Assembly (NCBI GenBank): GCA_029012465.1
Contig: JAQXMD010000165.1
Span: 1 to 64,000 of the forward strand
Direction of reading: 5' to 3'
DNA: 64,000 nt
Source of the DNA: Oscillospiraceae bacterium
Lineage (GTDB): Bacteria > Bacillota > Clostridia > Oscillospirales > Oscillospiraceae
A program made the position numbers and the translations under genes. Under the pieces are notes generated by a model that was not told the origin of the DNA, searched no databases, and saw only the letters and a list, made by a program, of their open reading frames with translations. Shown piece after piece: positions 16,450 through 25,355 of the stretch (positions are counted from its first letter, which is position 1; every line of letters starts with the position of its first letter).

Positions 16450-16536
16450 TTCGTTTTTTGCAGAAACAAATCCCGTACCTGCTGAGGGGTTTCATCAGCC
16501 GGTGCGGGATTCTCAGCATTCTGAAAGGAGCCTCCT

Positions 16537-17334
16537 GTGGATAAACAGATAATCATTGCCTCCATTGCTGAAACCTCTGAGGATCAGATGCTTCTGGCAA
16601 AAATCCATGACAAGATCACTGCCGGACAGCGCAGGAACATCCCGGCAAACACTAGCTTTCTCACAGGAAGGGAGCAGATCCTTGCCCAGCGGCTTTTGGA
16701 CAGAATCAGCCCGGAGGGGGTGTCCTTTTTTGGGGGCACAGACTCCGCGGAGCGGAAGGTCTGCGTATATGTGCCGGAATACTATGAGGCCCGGGATTAT
16801 CTCTACAGCCCTGAAAGCCCTGTGGCGGCTCTTCGGGCGTCGATCTCCTCCTATGACACCCTCAATCATCGGGATTTTCTCGGCGGAATTCTGGGACAGG
16901 GTATCAAGCGGGAGATTCTCGGGGATATTTTTGTTTCGGAGGACCATTGCGATTTTCTGGTGCTTCGGGAAATGGCACCCTATCTTTTGCAGCACTTGAC
17001 CAATGTGGGACGGGCCAGAATTCAGCTCAGTGAGATTGCTCTTTCTGAGCTGGAGGTACCGCAGCAGCGTGTCAAGGTCATCCGGGACACGGTTGCATCC
17101 CTGCGGCTGGACAGCATTATGGCCTCCGGCTTTCAGATGGGCCGCAGCAAGGCACAGGGACTGATTTCCGCTGGGAAAACAGAGCTGAATCATCTGCTTG
17201 TAACCAAGGCGGATAAGGAGGTCTCCGAGGGAGATGTGATCTCCGCCAGAGGCCTTGGAAAAATGCGTGTTGCCGAAATACTTGGACTGACGAAAAAAGG
17301 ACGCACAGCCATTGTGCTGGAGCGTTATCTGTAA
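16537..17334 (+). CDS. ylmH: YlmH-like S4-domain RNA-binding protein
   Basis: 265 residues from GTG with AAAGGAG upstream. The N-terminal YlmH domain contains FFGGTDSAERKVCVYVP and HRDFLGGILGQGIKREILGD; the C-terminal S4 domain (residues about 185-250) contains RLDSIMASGFQMGRSKAQGLI and GDVISARGLGKMRV. YlmH is known as a ribosome-associated factor that rescues stalled large subunits and is often near cell-division genes, which are absent here. Spaced 7 bases from the following acetyltransferase. Confidence 0.88.
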   Translation: MDKQIIIASIAETSEDQMLLAKIHDKITAGQRRNIPANTSFLTGREQILAQRLLDRISPEGVSFFGGTDSAERKVCVYVPEYYEARDYLYSPESPVAALRASISSYDTLNHRDFLGGILGQGIKREILGDIFVSEDHCDFLVLREMAPYLLQHLTNVGRARIQLSEIALSELEVPQQRVKVIRDTVASLRLDSIMASGFQMGRSKAQGLISAGKTELNHLLVTKADKEVSEGDVISARGLGKMRVAEILGLTKKGRTAIVLERYL

Positions 17335-17341
17335 GTGAGGA

Positions 17342-17815
17342 ATGACAATGATTACTTCTATCTGGATTCGTCCCGGCGAAGACCTGGAGCCTGCCATGAA
17401 CATCCGGCGGCAGGTATTTGAACAGGAGTTTGGAATCACAGGCCAGCAGGATCTTATGGACCCCTACGGCTTTCATCTGGTACTGGTGATGGGAGATGTA
17501 CCTGTGGCTACCGGCAGAATTACCTATGCCGGGGTTGGCAAGGCACTCCTCAGCCGGATCTGTGTGCTCAAAAAATATCGCCGGCAGGGCATCGGAGACG
17601 GCCTTGTGAAGGTGCTTGACTACAAAGCCTCCCAAATGGGAATGAAGGTGTCCCGGGTGGAGACCGTGAAGGAGCTGGAACCGTTTTATATGCGGATTGG
17701 ATACCTTGCAACGGGAGAAACGGTCAGCCGGTTTGACCGGGAGCTGATTATCATGGAAAAGGAGACCAACGATGGAACAAGAGAAAATTGCGCGCATCAA
17801 TGCACTTGCCCGTAA
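17342..17815 (+). CDS. GNAT family acetyltransferase, ElaA/YjcF-like
   Basis: 157 residues. GNAT motif A is clear: LLSRICVLKKYRRQGIGDGLVK (R-x-x-G-x-G) near residue 80, with MNIRRQVFEQEFGI at the N-terminus characteristic of the YjcF/ElaA group. Acceptor unknown. Two possible ATG starts two codons apart. The gene overlaps the DUF896 gene by 44 bases in another frame, suggesting a tight operon with ylmH. Confidence 0.83.
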   Translation: MTMITSIWIRPGEDLEPAMNIRRQVFEQEFGITGQQDLMDPYGFHLVLVMGDVPVATGRITYAGVGKALLSRICVLKKYRRQGIGDGLVKVLDYKASQMGMKVSRVETVKELEPFYMRIGYLATGETVSRFDRELIIMEKETNDGTRENCAHQCTCP

Positions 17816-17972
17816 GGCAAAAGCTGAGGGCCTGACCCCGGAGGAAATTGCAGAGCGGGATGTGCTGAGAAAAGAGTATATCGCCGCATTCAAGAGGAAT
17901 CTTTGCAGTCAGCTGGAAGGAATTACAGTGGTGAATCCCGATGGCACGACCTATAAACCGAAAAGAAAATAA
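17772..17972 (+). CDS. DUF896 (YnzC-like) small cytoplasmic protein
   Basis: 66 residues, full length for the UPF0291/DUF896 family: a helical hairpin IARINALARKAKAEGLTPEEIAERDVLRKEYI followed by FKRNLCSQLEGITVVNPDGT. The B. subtilis member YnzC was structurally solved; related genes are SOS- or stress-linked, but the molecular role is not established. Overlaps the acetyltransferase by 44 bases. Confidence 0.9.
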   Translation: MEQEKIARINALARKAKAEGLTPEEIAERDVLRKEYIAAFKRNLCSQLEGITVVNPDGTTYKPKRK

Positions 17973-18411
17973 TCAAAAGGGACGTGCTCAAAATACGAAA
18001 GCAGATTGATGCTGCTGCACGCATGAAAATGACGGAAACACAGCGAAATCATATGAAATATGAACGCAGCGATTCAGAAAGGCCCTGCATCCCTTCAGAA
18101 TCGTTGCGTTTATACCTGTTTCTCGTTGAAAACAGTGGAATATGATTTCGGCGTTTCAAAAAGATGTATCATCCACCGTCGGCCGACGCTTTCACAGTGC
18201 CGGCCGATGTACTTTTGCGGGGCAGCCTCATGTTGTCTTGAAACAGTCCTTTTATGTAAGAGGGGCAGTGGAGTCAATGAAAAAGGATGGGATTGGTTAA
18301 AAATTATGCTTTCTTTTTTGAATAAAACCGTTTATAATATACAGGATTATATGCATATTCAGTTGATTGCAGTTTTACGGATTTGTACGAATGATAATTG
18401 GAGGAAATGAT
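17973..18411 (+). other. Intergenic region before nusB
   Basis: 439 bases without a gene I can support. It contains an 11-bp hairpin (18065-18075 with 18098-18108, one G-U pair, 22-base loop) followed by a moderately T-rich stretch that may terminate the ylmH operon, a GTCGGCCGAC palindrome near 18180, and a TATAAT near 18332 without a good -35 that may start the nusB transcript. Confidence 0.4.
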
Positions 18412-18855
18412 ATGACAAGATCAAACGCCAGAGAGATCGCTATGCATCTGATCTATGAGCTGGAGTTCCACGAGGATCTTCCTGAGGAACTGTTTCAGCG
18501 GGTGTTTACAGAGGACTATTATCCCCGTCTGGGGGAGGAGTCTGAGCTCTATGCCGAAAAACCCAACGAAAGACAGATGAAATACATTGAGGACTGCGTT
18601 CGCGGCGTCTATGTGAAGCAGAAGGAGCTGGACGAGATCATTGAGACCTATGCGGTGGGCTGGAAGGTCAACCGCATCGCAAAGGTGTCTCTGGCGGTGC
18701 TCCGGCTGGCGGTTTATGAAATTCTCTATGTGGAGGATGCGCCCACCGGCGCCGTTATCAATGAGGCTGTGGAGATTGCCCGCCGCTATGAGGAAGAGGA
18801 TAAGGTCTCCTTTATCAATGGAGTCCTGGGTTCCTTTGCCCGTTCCAGAGCATGA
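18412..18855 (+). CDS. nusB: Transcription antitermination factor NusB
   Basis: 147 residues from the ATG with GGAGG upstream; the frame is open upstream but unsupported. Helical NusB fold with RSNAREIAMHLIYELEF at the N-terminus, KELDEIIETYAVGWKVNRIAKVSLAVLRLAVYEILY in the core, and APTGAVINEAVEIARRYEEEDKVSFINGVLG, the family signature. NusB with NusE binds boxA RNA in rRNA antitermination. Its stop overlaps the TsaD-like gene by four bases; it heads the long nusB-to-recN cluster. Confidence 0.94.
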   Translation: MTRSNAREIAMHLIYELEFHEDLPEELFQRVFTEDYYPRLGEESELYAEKPNERQMKYIEDCVRGVYVKQKELDEIIETYAVGWKVNRIAKVSLAVLRLAVYEILYVEDAPTGAVINEAVEIARRYEEEDKVSFINGVLGSFARSRA

Positions 18856-19766
18856 TCGTTCTGGGCTTTGACACCAGCAACTATACCACCTCCGCTGCCT
18901 GGTTTGACGGAACAGGTGGGGAAAACTCCGGCAGACTTCTTTCTGTGAAGTCCGGGGAGCTGGGCCTGCGACAGAGTGATGCCCTGTTTCAGCATGTAAA
19001 ACGGCTTCCGGAAATTCTGGAGGCTCTGCCTATGCCGGAAACGCCCAGTGCTGTTGCTGCAAGCACCAGACCCCGGGCCGTGGAGGGCAGTTATATGCCC
19101 TGTTTTCTGGCGGGACAGAGTCAGGCACAGGTGCTTGCCCATACGTTGGGAATCCCATTTTATGAGGTTTCCCATCAGCAGGGGCATCTTGCGGCGGTGC
19201 TCTGGAGCGCCGGACGGATGGAGCTGCTGGAAGGGGAGTTTCTTGCCTGGCATCTTTCCGGAGGGACAACAGAGCTTTTGCATGTGACCCCGGGGCTGAA
19301 AACGGAGATCATCGGCGGCACCAGAGATCTGTCCGCCGGGCAGCTCATTGACCGGACGGGACAGCTTTTGCAGCTTGATTTCCCTGCGGGAAAGGCACTG
19401 GATGCCCTTGCGGCGGATGTGACGGTAAAGCCCTTCCCGGTGAAGGTACAGGACATGTATTTTTCCCTTTCGGGCATGCAGAATCAGGTGCAGGATCGGC
19501 TTGCGAAGGATACACCCAAAGAGGAGATCGCGGCGTTCAGCCTTACTTCCTGTGCTTATGCGGTCAAAAAGGCCACACAGCAGGCAAAAAAACAATACGG
19601 AGAGCTTCCGGTGGTGTTCACCGGCGGCGTCTCCTCCAACAGCCAGCTGCGGAAAGCCATGATTCCAGAGGGCGGACTTTTCGGACTGCCCCGGTTTTCC
19701 ACCGACAACGCCATGGGCGTTGCGGTACTATGTTTCTTAGCGGAGAATCACCAATGGACAAATTGA
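18852..19766 (+). CDS. TsaD/Kae1-like ASKHA protein (M22 family paralog)
   Basis: 304 residues, shorter than canonical TsaD (about 340). ASKHA motifs: VLGFDTSNYTTSAAWF at the start, the metal-site HQQGH near residue 110 (HxxxH, as in TsaD), WHLSGGTTELLH near 135, AGQLIDRTGQLL, FPAGKALD, FTGGVSSNSQLRK and RFSTDNAMGVAV at the C-terminus. TsaD makes the threonylcarbamoyl modification at tRNA position 37 together with TsaB and TsaE, which are not in this window. Clostridia often carry this as a second copy, so I do not name it tsaD. Confidence 0.8.
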   Translation: MIVLGFDTSNYTTSAAWFDGTGGENSGRLLSVKSGELGLRQSDALFQHVKRLPEILEALPMPETPSAVAASTRPRAVEGSYMPCFLAGQSQAQVLAHTLGIPFYEVSHQQGHLAAVLWSAGRMELLEGEFLAWHLSGGTTELLHVTPGLKTEIIGGTRDLSAGQLIDRTGQLLQLDFPAGKALDALAADVTVKPFPVKVQDMYFSLSGMQNQVQDRLAKDTPKEEIAAFSLTSCAYAVKKATQQAKKQYGELPVVFTGGVSSNSQLRKAMIPEGGLFGLPRFSTDNAMGVAVLCFLAENHQWTN

Positions 19767-21031
19767 TTCTGGGAGTTGGGCAGGTCAATGCCTATATCCG
19801 TGAAATGATGGAGGCGGATGCGCTTCTTGGGAGCCTCTGCATTCGCGGCGAACTCTCCAATTATAAAAAGTATCCCTCCGGGCATCATTATTTTACACTG
19901 AAGGATGGGGAATCCTCTCTCAAATGCGTGATGTTCCGCTCCAATGCCATGCGGCTTCGGTTTCGGCCGGAAAACGGCATGATGGTGCTGGCTGCCGGAC
20001 GCATTACGGTCTATCCCCGGGACGGCGTGTATCAGCTCTACTGTGTCTCCATGTCTCCGGAGGGGGCAGGGGACTTGAGCGTTGCCTTTGAGCAGCTGAA
20101 GAAAAAGCTCTCCTCTGAGGGCTTATTCGATCCTGCCCACAAAAAACCGATCCCGGCCTATCCCCATCGCATTGCGATCATCACCTCATCTGCCGGAGCG
20201 GCGATCCATGACATGCTTCGCATTCTCCGGAAGCGGTATCCGCTTTCCGAGGTGAAGCTGCTGCCTGTCCGGGTACAGGGAGAGGGAGCCGGTGCGGAAA
20301 TCGCCGGGGCCATCGACTACTGTAATGCCACTCGGGCCGCAGATTTGATTATCACAGGCCGGGGCGGCGGCTCTATGGAGGACCTTTGGGCCTTCAATGA
20401 GGAAATCGTTGCACGGGCCATTTACCGCTCCGAAATTCCTGTGATCTCTGCCGTGGGTCACGAGCCGGATGTGACCATCGCCGACTATGTGGCGGATCTC
20501 CGGGCCGCAACCCCCTCCAATGGTGCGGAGCTGGCAGTACCGGACAAAGAGGAACTGTTTGAAAAGCTGGACGGTCTGAAAATTCGCATGGGGAAGAATC
20601 TGGACAGACGACTGAAGCTCAGCCGTCAGCGGCTGGAGCATGCCAGCCGTTCCAGAGTACTGTCCTCTCCCATGGAGTATCTGGCAGACCGTCAGATACA
20701 GCTGGATCACCTGACCGGCAGCCTTGCCTCCGGTATGGAACGGCGGCTGTTGACTGCCAGAAATCAGCTGGAGCGCCGCACCCAGCGGCTTCCCGGAGCA
20801 GTAACCGGCGGCATTGCTGCAAAGAAAAGCAAAATGCAGTATCTCTGCGGACGTATGGATGCCCTCAGTCCTTTGAAGGTCCTGTCCAGAGGCTACAGCA
20901 TTACCATGCATGAATCCGGGGCTCCTGTGCGCAACGCAGGGGAATTAAAGCCCGGTGATCATATTACCCTTCGGTTCCACAGCGGCGCAGCGGACGCATT
21001 GGTGGAACGTATCAAGGAGGAAACGAAATGA
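19754..21031 (+). CDS. xseA: Exodeoxyribonuclease VII large subunit
   Basis: 425 residues. OB-fold N-terminus (VGQVNAYIREMMEADALLGSLCIRGELSNYKKYPSGH spans this, broken here by reading in parts), then the catalytic domain: AIITSSAGAAIHDML, RGGGSMEDLWAFNEE near residue 205, and VISAVGHEPDVTIADYVADLRAATPSN. It degrades single-stranded DNA with XseB. The start ATG lies within the end of the TsaD-like gene with GGAG upstream; the stop overlaps xseB (ATGA). xseA-xseB-ispA is the standard gene order upstream of OLE RNA loci. Confidence 0.95.
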   Translation: MDKLILGVGQVNAYIREMMEADALLGSLCIRGELSNYKKYPSGHHYFTLKDGESSLKCVMFRSNAMRLRFRPENGMMVLAAGRITVYPRDGVYQLYCVSMSPEGAGDLSVAFEQLKKKLSSEGLFDPAHKKPIPAYPHRIAIITSSAGAAIHDMLRILRKRYPLSEVKLLPVRVQGEGAGAEIAGAIDYCNATRAADLIITGRGGGSMEDLWAFNEEIVARAIYRSEIPVISAVGHEPDVTIADYVADLRAATPSNGAELAVPDKEELFEKLDGLKIRMGKNLDRRLKLSRQRLEHASRSRVLSSPMEYLADRQIQLDHLTGSLASGMERRLLTARNQLERRTQRLPGAVTGGIAAKKSKMQYLCGRMDALSPLKVLSRGYSITMHESGAPVRNAGELKPGDHITLRFHSGAADALVERIKEETK

Positions 21032-21267
21032 GCAAGAAATCCCAGACCTTTGAAGAGTCCATGGTGCGCCTTGAGGAGATTGTGAGGAGCCTTGAGAGCG
21101 GCGAGGTCTCTTTGGAGGAATCCATGAAATTGTTTGAAGAGGGAACCAAGCTGGCTGCAAAGTGCGATCAGCTGCTGAAAAACGCCGAGCAGAAGGTCAC
21201 GGTGCTGCTCAAAGGCCCCGACGGCCAGCCGGTGGAAGAGGAGTTTGTCCATGAACAGCTTTCCTGA
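21028..21267 (+). CDS. xseB: Exodeoxyribonuclease VII small subunit
   Basis: 79 residues, typical. Conserved TFEESMVRLEEIVRSLESG near residue 6 and SLEESMKLFEEGTKLAAKC near 26. The small helical subunits coat the XseA arms in the exonuclease VII complex. AAGGAGG precedes the ATG; the end overlaps ispA by 17 bases. Confidence 0.94.
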   Translation: MSKKSQTFEESMVRLEEIVRSLESGEVSLEESMKLFEEGTKLAAKCDQLLKNAEQKVTVLLKGPDGQPVEEEFVHEQLS

Positions 21268-22132
21268 ACAACTTGGGGCCTATACCCAACAGGTAGAAGC
21301 CTATCTTGACACCTGCTTTACCGGCAAGTATGATTATCAGGTTCTCACCGATGCCATGCGCTACAGCCTTCTGGCGGGTGGGAAGCGGCTTCGCCCGGTT
21401 CTGTGTCTTGCCTTTTGCAAAGCGGTGGGGGGCGACCCTGACAGAATTCTCCCCGGAGCCTGTGCCATTGAAATGGTACACACCTACTCGCTGATCCATG
21501 ATGACCTTCCCTGTATGGACAACGACGACTACCGCCGGGGAAAGCCCACCTGTCATAAGGTCTATGGCTATGATATGGCCATGCTGGCAGGAGACGGCCT
21601 TCTGACCGCCGCGTTTCATCAGATTGCTGCCATGGATGCGGATGCGGTAAAGCGTATCCGCTGTGTGGAGGTTCTTTCCGCCGGGGCGGGGGAGCATGGC
21701 ATGGTGGCCGGACAGGTCCTCGACCTGCTCGGGGAGCACCAGCACCTTGGAGAAGAAGCCCTTCGGGGCATCCATCGCCGGAAAACCGGCGCCTTGATTG
21801 CCGCAGCCTGTGAGATGGGTGTCATCCTCGGCGGCGGAACGGAACAGCAGCTTGCCGCTGCCAGAGACTTTGCCCTGTCCCTTGGAATGGCGTTCCAGAT
21901 TCGGGACGACATGCTCGATGAGATTGGCACCCAGGAGGAGCTTGGCAAGCCCATCGGCTCCGATGCGGGCAACGAAAAGAGCACCTTTGTGACCCTGCTG
22001 GGACTGGATGCCTGCCAGCGGCTTGTGGAACAGGAAACCGATCAGGCGCTTCGTGCCCTTGACCATGGGGGCTTTGACCATGTGGAATTTCTGACGGAGC
22101 TTTCCAAAATGCTCACCGGCAGAACCAAATAA
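21251..22132 (+). CDS. ispA: Farnesyl/geranyl diphosphate synthase
   Basis: 293 residues from the ATG with GAGGAG seven bases upstream. Polyprenyl synthase motifs: GGKRLRPVL near residue 42, the first Asp-rich motif LIHDDLPCMDNDDYRRG near 80, GEQHQHLG-like spacing and KTGALI near 176, and the second Asp-rich motif FQIRDDMLD near 218. It condenses isopentenyl diphosphate units to farnesyl diphosphate for undecaprenyl and quinone synthesis; dxs further down supplies the same pathway. The OLE RNA starts 16 bases after the stop. Confidence 0.94.
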   Translation: MNSFPEQLGAYTQQVEAYLDTCFTGKYDYQVLTDAMRYSLLAGGKRLRPVLCLAFCKAVGGDPDRILPGACAIEMVHTYSLIHDDLPCMDNDDYRRGKPTCHKVYGYDMAMLAGDGLLTAAFHQIAAMDADAVKRIRCVEVLSAGAGEHGMVAGQVLDLLGEHQHLGEEALRGIHRRKTGALIAAACEMGVILGGGTEQQLAAARDFALSLGMAFQIRDDMLDEIGTQEELGKPIGSDAGNEKSTFVTLLGLDACQRLVEQETDQALRALDHGGFDHVEFLTELSKMLTGRTK

Positions 22133-22148
22133 ATTTGCTATCTGACTT

Positions 22149-22753
22149 GACGGCGCAGTATTCTAGTCGGATCTTTTGATTCTTAGGGAGGGCCTAAAAA
22201 TCCTCTGAAGGGCATATCGATGAAGTCCCTTGTGCCTGCTTTTTACGCCCAGTTTAGGGTGGGTGCTGGGGGTTAAGGATTTCGGGCGGGTTTCAATGGC
22301 ATGAGACTGACGACCCGGCTTCCGTGGAGACCTGTTATTGTGCGACAGCTGGCGTATCCAGTGTACCATAGGACTGCGTACGGAACAGGATTAAACCTGT
22401 AATGCGGTGCGAAATAAACGTGCTGTGTACAGTGTAGCCTGCCTTGAGTGGCTACAGAGGAAAGAGGAGCTACGCACGCATGCCTGCCGGCCGCAGGCAA
22501 TGGTGATATTCTCTTGAAACTGCATCTGCAAAAGAGGCTAAAGAATCAATTCGACCGTGGTGGAAATCACCTAGACTGTCAATTTTGGGGCAGACGGGGG
22601 ATTGCAGTACGGACTAAGTGGCAATCGGGCACCGGTGTGGGTAACCTGCCGGCTTGGCCTTTCAAGGGAAACCGCTTCTACGGCAACGGGAAGTAGGCCA
22701 TGGGGAAAACAAGCCAGACCTAAGCCGTAAGATTAACCCCGTCTGCTGCCGTC
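22149..22753 (+). ncRNA. ole: OLE RNA (ornate, large, extremophilic RNA)
   Basis: A 605-base interval without a credible gene, between ispA and a membrane protein gene in the exact neighbourhood known for OLE RNA (xseAB-ispA-OLE-oapA-dxs-tlyA-nadK-argR-recN). Its ends pair: GACGGC (22149-22154) with GCCGTC (22748-22753). Inside are a 10-bp helix GCAGACGGGG/CCCCGTCTGC (22590-22599/22737-22746), GGCTTG/CAAGCC (22651-22656/22710-22715) enclosing GGCC/GGCC (22656/22696), and a GTAGCC/GGCTAC hairpin (22434-22455). OLE RNAs are about 600 nt, bind the membrane protein OapA, and affect cold, alcohol and Mg2+ tolerance in Halalkalibacterium. Length, position and pairing all fit; consensus match was judged only by eye. 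Confidence 0.85.
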
Positions 22754-22795
22754 TTTTAAAATATCATTTTCGCTTCATATTTGGAGGAAATCCCT

Positions 22796-23413
22796 TTGAA
22801 ACCTGACATATCCGGAGACAAACAGCGGAAAGAGAAACACAAGGATAAAAAATCTGTCCATATGGGATGGATCCTGATTATTTTTTGCATGACCATTGTG
22901 ATTTCCGCGGTATTTTCACTGGTTTCCACAACGCTGCTCAGCGGTGCAAACATCCTTGCGGCGTTTATCATTCTTCTGATTATCATTCTGATCGGTATTC
23001 TGTTTGACGTCATCGGCGTTGCGGTGACGGCAGCAGATCCGAAGCCCTTCCATGCCATGGCTGCCCACCGGGTCCGTGGCGCAAAGGAAGCCTTGAAAAT
23101 GATCGGCAGCGCCGACAAGGTGTCCTCGTTCTGTAATGACGTGGTGGGCGATATCTGCGGCGTTATTTCCGGTACGGCCTCAGCATCCATTGTGCTGCTG
23201 TTGGTCACGGGGTACGGAGACATTCCCGGCTTGAGCCGGGGCCTGGAAATCGCTATGGCGGCTGTTGTCTCCGGCCTGACCGTGGGCGGTAAGGCCATCG
23301 GCAAGGCCATGGCAATTTCCAAATCCACCGAGATTCTTCATGCCACCGCTCTGGTGGTGTACTATATCAAGTCTGCACCTGCAAATCTGCGCAGACTGTT
23401 TCAAAAGCGCTGA
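22796..23413 (+). CDS. oapA: OLE-associated membrane protein OapA
   Basis: 205 residues from TTG with GGAGG eight bases upstream (an in-frame TTG five codons earlier overlaps the ribosome site). A Lys-rich N-terminus (DKQRKEKHKDKKS) precedes hydrophobic segments at about 27-48, 55-80 and 125-175 (VVGDICGVISGTASASIVLLL, LEIAMAAVVSGLTVGGKAIG). Basic, multi-pass and directly downstream of the OLE interval, as expected for OapA, which anchors OLE RNA at the membrane. The assignment rests mainly on context; by itself the protein resembles a generic membrane protein of the CNNM-like class. Confidence 0.8.
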   Translation: MKPDISGDKQRKEKHKDKKSVHMGWILIIFCMTIVISAVFSLVSTTLLSGANILAAFIILLIIILIGILFDVIGVAVTAADPKPFHAMAAHRVRGAKEALKMIGSADKVSSFCNDVVGDICGVISGTASASIVLLLVTGYGDIPGLSRGLEIAMAAVVSGLTVGGKAIGKAMAISKSTEILHATALVVYYIKSAPANLRRLFQKR

Positions 23414-23492
23414 ATTTGTCCAGCCGGGAGCTTTTGCCCCTGGATGCTTTTTCTGAGCTTTTTCAAAAATCAAAAAGACAGGTCGTGTAAAT

Positions 23493-25355
23493 GTGAACCT
23501 TTTGGATCGGGTAGACAACCGGCAGGCGCTGCTGGAACTGACCCCGCAGGAGGATGAAGCGCTCTGCGCTGAGATCAGAGAGTTTCTTGTTGAAAGCGTC
23601 TCCAAAACCGGCGGACATCTGGCCTCCAATCTGGGGGCTGTGGAGCTGACGGTTGCCCTGCATAAAGTATTTGATCCCTACTATGACCGGATCGTGTTTG
23701 ACGTGGGACACCAGTCCTATGTACATAAGCTCCTCACCGGACGCCGGGAGGGCTTTGCGACTCTCCGTCAGTATGGCGGCATGGCAGGCTTCCCAAGACC
23801 CAATGAGTCGGATGCAGATGCATTTGTGGGCGGACATGCGTCAAATTCTGTTTCTGCAGCTCTGGGTATGGCCCGGGCCAGAACACTGGCAGGGGAGAAA
23901 TACAGTGTGATCGCTGTGATCGGTGACGGTGCCCTGACCGGGGGCCTTGCTTACGAGGGCCTCAATGATGCCGGACAGAGCAGGGAGCCGCTGATTATTG
24001 TGCTCAATGACAACGGCATGTCCATTCAGCCCAACGTGGGCGGAATGGCAAAGTTTCTTGCCCGTCAGCGTCTGAAACCCTCTTACTTCAGCTTCAAACG
24101 GCTGTACCATACAATCACAGGAAAGATTCCCGGAGGACGTGCCGTGGACCGGTTCAGTCACCGGGTAAAAACCTGGATGAAAAATGCCCTGATCGGCAGC
24201 AATATGTTTGATGAGATGGGCTTTATCTATCTTGGTCCCGTTGACGGCCATGATGTGGAGCGGCTCACCTATCTTCTGAAGCAGGCCAGAAACCTTGCCC
24301 GGCCGGTTCTGATTCATGTATCCACCACCAAGGGCCGGGGCTACTGCTACGCGGAGGAGAATCCCGACGAATACCATGGCGTTTCTGCCTTTGATATTGA
24401 ATCCGGCGCGTCAGGGGGTTCCGGTGGGGAAACCTTCTCCTCGGCTTTTGGCAAAACCATGTGTGCCATGGCCTCAGAGGACCATAGAATCTGTGCCATT
24501 ACTGCTGCCATGGAGCAGGGGACGGGCCTGGCGGATTTTGCTTCCAGCTTTCCCAAACGCTTTTTTGACGTGGGCATTGCCGAGGGGCATGCCGTTACCA
24601 TGGCAAGCGGACTTGCCAAGCAGGGAATGATCCCCGTGGTGGCGGTCTATTCCACCTTCCTCCAGCGGGCTTATGATATGATGATCCATGATACGGCCAT
24701 CGCAAAGCTCCATGTGGTCTTTGCGCTGGACCGTGCAGGACTTGTGGGTGCTGATGGTGAGACCCATCACGGAGCATTTGATGTTTGCTATTTGCGCACA
24801 GTACCCTACATGAAGGTGTTCTCGCCTGCTTCTACTGAGGAGCTTCGGAAGACCCTGCATCATGCGGTGTACGGGGTGGATGGTCCTGTGGCCGTTCGCT
24901 ATCCCCGGGGTGGCGACGATGGATATCGGGACTGCATTCTGGAGGATACGGTACTGAGAGAGGGCACGGATATCACCATCGTTACCTATGGGAATATGGT
25001 GGGGGAGGCCCTTCGTGCCGCGGCGCTTCTGAAGAAAGACGGCATCTCCGCGGAAATCGTGAAGCTCTGGCAGATCGCTCCGCTGAACTGTGATATTGTT
25101 GCGGAGTCTACGAAAAAAACCGGCTGCATGATTGTGCTGGAGGAGTGTTTCCATCGGGGCTGCGTGGGTCAGGAGCTGCTTTCCTGCATGGCGCAGGATG
25201 GGACCTTGCCTGCAAAAATGAAGCTGATGAACCTTGGAACGGAATTTGTGACCCATGGCAAGGTGCCTCAGCTGCGGCATGCCTGCGGGATCGATGCCGA
25301 AGGTGTGTATCAAACAGCGAAGGAGTTGCTGGAATTTGAAAAAGGAACGACTTGA
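23493..25355 (+). CDS. dxs: 1-deoxy-D-xylulose-5-phosphate synthase
   Basis: 620 residues from GTG. Thiamine-diphosphate enzyme motifs: SNLGAVELTVALHKVFDPYYDRIVFDVGHQ split over residues 45-75, the ThDP site GDGALTGGLAYEGLNDAG near 145, DNGMSIQPNVGG, HVSTTKGRGYCYAEENP, and the transketolase pyrimidine domain with ITAAMEQGTG near 335 and DRAGLVGADGETHHGAFD near 410. Makes DXP from pyruvate and glyceraldehyde-3-phosphate, the first step of the MEP isoprenoid route. The 3' end overlaps tlyA by 20 bases. Confidence 0.96.
   Translation: MNLLDRVDNRQALLELTPQEDEALCAEIREFLVESVSKTGGHLASNLGAVELTVALHKVFDPYYDRIVFDVGHQSYVHKLLTGRREGFATLRQYGGMAGFPRPNESDADAFVGGHASNSVSAALGMARARTLAGEKYSVIAVIGDGALTGGLAYEGLNDAGQSREPLIIVLNDNGMSIQPNVGGMAKFLARQRLKPSYFSFKRLYHTITGKIPGGRAVDRFSHRVKTWMKNALIGSNMFDEMGFIYLGPVDGHDVERLTYLLKQARNLARPVLIHVSTTKGRGYCYAEENPDEYHGVSAFDIESGASGGSGGETFSSAFGKTMCAMASEDHRICAITAAMEQGTGLADFASSFPKRFFDVGIAEGHAVTMASGLAKQGMIPVVAVYSTFLQRAYDMMIHDTAIAKLHVVFALDRAGLVGADGETHHGAFDVCYLRTVPYMKVFSPASTEELRKTLHHAVYGVDGPVAVRYPRGGDDGYRDCILEDTVLREGTDITIVTYGNMVGEALRAAALLKKDGISAEIVKLWQIAPLNCDIVAESTKKTGCMIVLEECFHRGCVGQELLSCMAQDGTLPAKMKLMNLGTEFVTHGKVPQLRHACGIDAEGVYQTAKELLEFEKGTT

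Noticed and set aside
18060..18410. Plus-strand open frame of 116 codons before nusB
   Set aside because: No ribosome binding site, mixed composition, overlaps a hairpin and the nusB leader.
22448..22696. Open frames inside the ispA-oapA interval
   Set aside because: Short, no ribosome sites, and the interval shows RNA pairing as expected for OLE RNA.
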